The position numbers and the translations under genes were made by a program. A DNA stretch of 57,057 nt from Stenotrophomonas sp. Ste86. Lineage in GTDB: Bacteria; Pseudomonadota; Gammaproteobacteria; Xanthomonadales; Xanthomonadaceae. A model generated the notes under the pieces. The model saw only the letters and a list, made by a program, of their open reading frames with translations, ran no database searches and had not been told where the DNA came from. This document shows, in pieces, positions 53,400-57,057 of this stretch; position 1 is the stretch's first letter, and the number at the start of each line of letters is the position of its first letter. The stretch spans positions 1-57,057 of the forward strand of contig NZ_JALJRW010000003.1 of NCBI RefSeq assembly GCF_024519465.1, written 5' to 3'.

Positions 53400-53555
53400 A
53401 TGTCCAACATGCAGAACAACGAAAACAACGTGCAGAAGAATGCCGCCGCCCAGACTGACCAGCAGAAGGAGCAGGAGCGCAAGGACACGCTGGCCAAGCA
53501 GCAGAAGCAGGAACAGGGCAACAAAGACACCAGCAAGAATCCGCAGCAGAAGTAA
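53400..53555 (+). CDS. Small Gln/Lys-rich hydrophilic protein
   Basis: An ATG preceded by TGGAG opens 51 codons ending in TAA. The peptide starts MSNMQNNENNVQKNAAAQTD and continues with QQKEQERKDTLAKQQKQEQG, so it is almost wholly charged or polar and should be disordered. Its composition (Gln, Asn, Lys, Glu, with AAG, CAG and AAC codons) is unlike chance frames of this GC-rich genome, which favours a real gene. I know no named family; such proteins are sometimes stress-induced. A hairpin lies 25 bases after the stop. Confidence 0.6.
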   Translation: MSNMQNNENNVQKNAAAQTDQQKEQERKDTLAKQQKQEQGNKDTSKNPQQK

Positions 53556-53579
53556 CGGATGCAGCTGCAATCAGGGTGG

Positions 53580-53600
53580 GGCTGCGCGACAGGCGCAGCC
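53580..53600 (+). terminator. Possible terminator hairpin after the small Gln/Lys protein
   Basis: GGCTGCGC (53580-53587) pairs perfectly with GCGCAGCC (53593-53600) around five bases, 25 bases after the stop of the small gene. No T run follows, so termination strength is uncertain. Confidence 0.4.
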
Positions 53601-53628
53601 TCGCAGTGGCCGGTGCGTCATCCCGGCA

Positions 53629-53775
53629 ATGAAACATTTATCATGCGACGACCTCCTCGCCGACCTCCTATACGTCGCGCCTGCGTATGTCGCCCAACGC
53701 GGCATGCAACTGATCATGATGCCTGCGCGTATCGCGCACCATTATCTCGACCATATCGCGCGTGCCCTCGGGTAA
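53629..53775 (+). CDS. Possible 48-residue small protein
   Basis: A 48-codon frame starts MKHLSCDDLLADLLYVAPAY and ends HHYLDHIARALG. It has a mixed amphipathic composition and more A/T than the surroundings near its start, but no clear ribosome binding site. An opposite-strand frame (53668-53895) overlaps it and cannot be excluded. Nothing is recognised. Confidence 0.25.
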   Translation: MKHLSCDDLLADLLYVAPAYVAQRGMQLIMMPARIAHHYLDHIARALG

Positions 53776-53833
53776 CGGCCCGTCCGTAGCGGCAGCATCG
53801 CGCGCTTGAATCAACCGGTTCTCAATGCATGAC

Positions 53834-53869
53834 CTTCGCTCATGCCTTCGCTCGTGCCTTCGCGCATGG
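53834..53869. repeat. Short 12-bp tandem repeat
   Basis: Three consecutive 12-bp units, CTTCGCTCATGC, CTTCGCTCGTGC and CTTCGCGCATGG, lie in the gap before the epimerase gene. They differ at one to three positions. No role is apparent. Confidence 0.6.
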
Positions 53870-53937
53870 ATGCAACCGCACGGCAAGGCCGACATCGCAG
53901 TTGTGTAGCGCGCCGCGTCGAGCGAATGATCACCGCC

Positions 53938-54828
53938 TTACTCCATCACACAGACCTTCTCGCGCACCGGCTGCGGCAACACCTCGATAGAGCGCGCCTC
54001 CAACTGTGCCAGGATCGCTTCCGGGCCACGCTGGCTTCGCCAGCCCAAGCCGATGCTGGCCGCACTGGCATCATGGATGCGATCCACCACCGGCAGCGTC
54101 CAGCCACGACGGTCGTATTCGGCCAGCCACTGCGGGCAGCGCCGCGCCAGCACCGCGCGGGGGTCGCTGACCAGGCGCTCGCAGTCCTCCGGGCCGAACG
54201 GCGTCCACCCGCTGGCGATATAGCGCTGGAACATCGGACCGGTGTTGTGCAGCGCGGCCGCATGCGCATCGGCCACGTCGCGCACATCGATGCCACGGTG
54301 CAGCCGGTACAGCAGCAGGCGCTCGGGGATTTCCGGGAAGCAGCGCGACATCCGGATCACCCGCACCTGAAAGCCCGGACTGGCGGCATCTTCAAGCCAG
54401 TGTTCGGCCGCCAATTTGGAGCGGTGATAGACCGTGCGCGGCAGCGGTGGGGTGCGTTCATCGATCCAGGTGCAGCGGCCCGGCACGATCGCATGCCCGT
54501 ACAGCGCCGTGGTGCTGGTGAAGACGAATCGACTTGCCCCGGCCTCGCGCGCCAGCATGGCCAAGGTGCGCGTGCCTTCCACATTGACGCGGTGAAACTC
54601 GCTGTCCGGGACCAGCCCGACATGCGGCGCATGCAGCGCCGCCGAATGAATGACCGCATCCACCCCGACCAGCGCGCTGCGCAGGGCCCGCGCGTCGGTG
54701 ATGTCGGCCACGTGCCGGGTGGTATTGAACGGGTTGCGGTCGAAGCCAACCACCTCGTGCCGTGCCGCGAGCGCGCCGAAGATCGCGCGTCCGACCCGGC
54801 CAGAACTTCCTGTCAGCAGAATCTTCAC
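53938..54828 (-). CDS. NAD-dependent epimerase/dehydratase family protein
   Basis: The 296-residue protein starts VKILLTGSSGRVGRA, the Rossmann NAD-binding motif, and has an extended short-chain dehydrogenase layout with VIHSAALHAP, FTSTTALYG (active-site Ser/Thr) and the catalytic Tyr-x-x-x-Lys in VYHRSKLAAEHW. The start is a GTG at 54828, the codon at which the family N terminus begins; the frame upstream is unlike the family. The C terminus carries a WTPFGPEDCERLV segment. The sugar or other substrate cannot be predicted, and no sugar genes are near. Confidence 0.85.
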   Translation of the reverse strand: MKILLTGSSGRVGRAIFGALAARHEVVGFDRNPFNTTRHVADITDARALRSALVGVDAVIHSAALHAPHVGLVPDSEFHRVNVEGTRTLAMLAREAGASRFVFTSTTALYGHAIVPGRCTWIDERTPPLPRTVYHRSKLAAEHWLEDAASPGFQVRVIRMSRCFPEIPERLLLYRLHRGIDVRDVADAHAAALHNTGPMFQRYIASGWTPFGPEDCERLVSDPRAVLARRCPQWLAEYDRRGWTLPVVDRIHDASAASIGLGWRSQRGPEAILAQLEARSIEVLPQPVREKVCVME

Positions 54829-55080
54829 TGTGTGGCACTTGGTCAGCGCCCGGGAGCTACCGGGATGGCTCGATTGTAGCCATAGTCGGTGCCGCTGGAC
54901 CAAGGCCCCGGCGGCTCCGACAGGAACGCGCACGTAGACGCCAGAACGATCAACACAGGCGGCCTCCGTACCCGGGCTTGGCGCGATCACCCTGTTAGGG
55001 AAGCGTCGTACCATGCTGGTGTCTGCCGGACGCAATGAGCGCTCCGGCGTCCTGCACGCTCAGCCCACGATGGAACAACG

Positions 55081-55713
55081 ATGACACTAAAGGCGTATCT
55101 GCACGATCACTTCGTGGACAAGGCCGGGTTGGCGGCACTGGCCGGCACCTCCGTCGAGCAAGTCGATGCGTTGGTGATGGCAGGTGCATTGCCCCACCCG
55201 ACGTACGTCTGTAAGCAAGGCACGATCCGCTCGGCTGCGTTCGGCGTCATCCCGACCCGCGAAGTGCTGGAGGGCGCCTACTTCCGTCCCGAGTACACGC
55301 GATGGGTGCAGATTGCCCTGCGAGCGACGCCCGGCGACGAACGCAACGCGGTGATATCGACGTTGACCAACGAGTTGCGCGATGCCCTGCAGACATGGTT
55401 CGAGGACCCGAACGAGGTGGAAGCAAGAATCCAGGCGCTCCTGCCCCACTTCGCCAGCGGTACGTTCGGCCTGTGTGTGTCGGACCCGTCCACCGGTGCC
55501 GGCATCGTGCGAAAGGAGGTTCTGCAGGAGAAGCTCATTGCCCTCACCGGTGACGGCAGCGATCCCGCACCGTCGGACGTGTCCCCCACGGCGCTGCTGC
55601 AGCTCATCGATGACTATGCCCGCGCGGCGATGCCCTTCTCGCCGGCAGAGTACGCGCGCAGCAGCAGGAAGCGGCTGGTGGACGATCTGCGGCCACGCGT
55701 CGCCGGCCGCTGA
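55081..55713 (+). CDS. Conserved hypothetical, possibly DUF6058
   Basis: The 210-residue protein begins MTLKAYLHDHFVDKAGLAAL and then AGTSVEQVDALVMAGALPHP, an N terminus that resembles the DUF6058 family of unknown function. A helical C-terminal half follows (LQLIDDYARAAMPFSPAEYA). There is no signal peptide or membrane helix, so it is cytoplasmic. The ATG overlaps, as ATGA, the stop of a 23-codon frame starting at 55013, which may be a leader. The next gene is convergent, with a strong hairpin between them. Confidence 0.7.
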   Translation: MTLKAYLHDHFVDKAGLAALAGTSVEQVDALVMAGALPHPTYVCKQGTIRSAAFGVIPTREVLEGAYFRPEYTRWVQIALRATPGDERNAVISTLTNELRDALQTWFEDPNEVEARIQALLPHFASGTFGLCVSDPSTGAGIVRKEVLQEKLIALTGDGSDPAPSDVSPTALLQLIDDYARAAMPFSPAEYARSSRKRLVDDLRPRVAGR

Positions 55714-55774
55714 CGGGCCACGCGCGTGCGGGCGTCGAGCTTGGGCCGATTCGTTAAGCGGTGTTTCGACGCAA

Positions 55775-55801
55775 AGAAGGCCGCCCATTGGGCGGCCTTC
55801 T
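55775..55801. terminator. Bidirectional terminator between convergent genes
   Basis: AGAAGGCCGCCC (55775-55786) pairs perfectly over 12 bp with GGGCGGCCTTCT (55790-55801) around ATT. The A/T-rich outer edges give short T stretches on both strands (TTCT followed by TTGCG on the minus strand). It sits between two convergent genes. Confidence 0.7.
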
Positions 55802-55835
55802 GCTTGATGGACCCCAGTACCCAACGCACGTGGCG

Positions 55836-56717
55836 CTATCGAATCCTGTATTCGACCGCGCACGTCTTCGCCGCAGCGGTTCCGCTACATGTGATGGCTT
55901 TCACGGAGCCGCCAGACGGCCCCGAGGACGTCATCGTGGCACCGAGCGACGCCATATGCGTCGCCATGCGCGCTAGATTCTCGCCACCATGATCCGTCCA
56001 CGTCCCTTCGACTCCCTGAAGGTCAGAGGGGATGAACTGCCCGGCGGCAGTTCGCTCGCTACCCTGCTCGGATTCGCCATTCTGATGCTCCGGATTGACG
56101 GCGATCATGACAAATGAGCCATCCTTGAAGATGACCTTGAACATAGGCCTGGCGAGGTCGCGAAAGCCGGTGTCGTTGGCGGCCAGCCGCGGCAGATCGG
56201 TTGCCGCCGTCAGCCCATGGCCCCCGACAACCTGGGAGATGACATTCACATTGCCCACCGCCGACTCAACCATCCCTCGCAGGTTCTGGTCTCGCACGTA
56301 GTCGTACGCCGTCCTGGAGCGCGCGTCCGGATTGAGTCCAAGCATGTCAACCGGGACAAAGTACGTGGGTCGCAATGTTCCGCCGACTTCCACACTCCCC
56401 CCATTACCCCGGCGTATCTGTTCAACTGCAGGTGCTGGCGGTGTTTCCCGTTGCACCACCGGTCCTGCAGAACGTACGGCACGCGTAACTTCACCACCAC
56501 CAGCATCGGTGCTGTCGTGGCCCACGTAGTACTGTTGAATCATATTCGCACGCAGGTTGTAGACCAGGTGCGTACCCGCCCCCATCTTCACCGCTTCAGC
56601 ACGGAAGTCCCGGTCGACTCTGCAGGTGTCACAGCGAATCGCGGCAGCCCCGGCGTCCCCTGTGGCGAGCCCACATCCAATCACAGCGGCCACCCCAAAC
56701 CACACGATCCTGAGCAC
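55836..56717 (-). CDS. Exported protein, function unknown
   Basis: The 293-residue protein has a signal peptide (MLRIVWFGVAAVIGCGLATG). The mature part starts with AIRCDTCRVDRDF, containing CDTC, and runs without membrane helices through NPDARSRTAYDYVRDQNLRG and a beta-rich C-terminal half (FKVIFKDGSFVMIAVNPEHQ) ending in SGTAAAKTCAVEYRIR. It is probably periplasmic or secreted. I recognise no family. Its codon use is less GC-extreme than that of most neighbours, which could mean later acquisition. It lies between a bidirectional terminator and the tRNA-Lys gene. Confidence 0.7.
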   Translation of the reverse strand: MLRIVWFGVAAVIGCGLATGDAGAAAIRCDTCRVDRDFRAEAVKMGAGTHLVYNLRANMIQQYYVGHDSTDAGGGEVTRAVRSAGPVVQRETPPAPAVEQIRRGNGGSVEVGGTLRPTYFVPVDMLGLNPDARSRTAYDYVRDQNLRGMVESAVGNVNVISQVVGGHGLTAATDLPRLAANDTGFRDLARPMFKVIFKDGSFVMIAVNPEHQNGESEQGSERTAAGQFIPSDLQGVEGTWTDHGGENLARMATHMASLGATMTSSGPSGGSVKAITCSGTAAAKTCAVEYRIR

Positions 56718-56972
56718 GCATCTCTCCTGATGGCTTCGCCGTCTTCGATCACAGCATCTCTCTACGGCTAGCCCAAGTCACGCCGGCTTCCTTAGATGGC
56801 CTCGATACTACCGCTCTGCTTCCGTCCCAGGATGTAGGAATAGTCTGGTAGCAGTGGCAATGTGCGCTGGATTGGTGCGTGACTTCGCGATCCTCCGCCG
56901 CCAGCGTGGCGCCAGGCCGAGCAAACGGGAGGGTGGAGCCACTTGAGTGCCCGGCAATTATCCCGGAGACAC

Positions 56973-56996
56973 AAAAAAGGCGCCCATCGGGCGCCT
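56973..56996 (-). terminator. Rho-independent terminator of tRNA-Lys
   Basis: AGGCGCCC (56978-56985) pairs perfectly with GGGCGCCT (56989-56996). On the minus strand the stem is followed by a T run (complement of 56973-56978). It lies 16 bases past the encoded CCA end of the tRNA. Confidence 0.88.
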
Positions 56997-57012
56997 AAGT
57001 TGTTGATGCAAT

Positions 57013-57057
57013 TGGTGGGCCGTGATGGATTCGAACCATCGACCAAAAGATTAAAAG
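57013..57057 (-). tRNA. tRNA-Lys (UUU), 3' part only
   Basis: The minus strand reads from the anticodon loop CTTTTAA (57057-57051, anticodon TTT) through the variable region, a T arm with GATGG, TTCGAAT and CCATC, and an acceptor end that closes with GGCCC, A and an encoded CCA (57015-57013). The layout matches bacterial tRNA-Lys genes. The 5' half lies beyond the window edge. Confidence 0.9.

Noticed and set aside
53668..53895. 75-codon minus-strand frame before the epimerase gene
   Set aside because: It overlaps a competing frame on the other strand, its start lies in the 12-bp repeat, and its Arg/His-rich sequence has no recognisable feature.
55081..56717. Prophage or genomic island beside tRNA-Lys
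   Set aside because: No integrase, phage gene or duplicated attachment site is visible, so only a weak positional hint remains.
56792..57046. 84-codon minus-strand frame at the right edge
   Set aside because: It starts at TTG inside the tRNA-Lys gene and translates the tRNA and its terminator.

Overview
The window is a high-GC chromosomal segment of a gammaproteobacterium of the Xanthomonadaceae, most probably Stenotrophomonas or a close relative. This rests on the gene content and order (pilGHIJ-chpA next to gshB-tonB, a tsaB-yoaA pair, a copLAB copper operon, bioA-rsmE) and on GTAG-ended palindromic repeats of the SMAG type, which are characteristic of Stenotrophomonas maltophilia. Apart from the last few kilobases the content is core genome. 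I see no integrase, transposase, CRISPR array or rRNA. One partial tRNA-Lys lies at the right edge.

Layout. 1-1.7 kb: a lysine/alanine-rich histone H1-like protein on the minus strand, then a long leader/intergenic region. 1.6-5.6 kb: glycine cleavage genes gcvT and gcvH, an SPFH/NfeD membrane pair, an Mpo1-like protein, a SMAG repeat cluster and ynfA. 5.6-7.8 kb: a compact minus-strand set nudE-cysQ-mazG-ynfA with overlapping stops and starts (nucleotide and metabolite housekeeping). 7.8-10 kb: bioA-rsmE. 10.2-22.4 kb: the Pil-Chp chemosensory system that controls type IV pili (pilG, pilH, pilI, pilJ, a 2290-residue chpA, a chpB-like gene and chpC). 22.6-24.5 kb: gshB-tonB. 24.6-30.4 kb: tsaB, the Fe-S helicase yoaA, a TPR lipoprotein and the peptidoglycan synthase mrcB. 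30.5-36.4 kb: a two-domain glycosyltransferase, a membrane-anchored repeat protein and relA. 36.5-41.8 kb: a small exported protein, hrpA and dps. 41.8-42.6 kb: an 800-bp gene-free stretch packed with repeats. 42.6-47.9 kb: recQ and copLAB. 48-57 kb: small regulatory, exported and hypothetical genes, ending at tRNA-Lys.

How the parts work together. The Pil-Chp cluster is a full signalling chain: receptor PilJ, adaptor PilI, multidomain kinase ChpA, output receivers PilG and PilH, and accessory ChpC. The methyltransferase PilK is missing from its usual place, and the CheB-like protein has lost the residues expected for catalysis. The copper genes form a leader/regulator (copL), a periplasmic multicopper oxidase (copA) and an outer-membrane protein (copB). 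Between 50.4 and 53.2 kb four consecutive genes encode exported proteins, including a lipoprotein that joins two lysozyme-inhibitor domains.

The most unusual signal is in the dps-recQ spacer. Two 105-bp elements lie there in opposite orientation. They align without gaps and share a conserved core, while their outer 26-bp stems and inner hairpins differ almost completely in sequence yet still pair. Such compensatory change is the signature of a selected nucleic-acid fold, here resembling a three-way junction.
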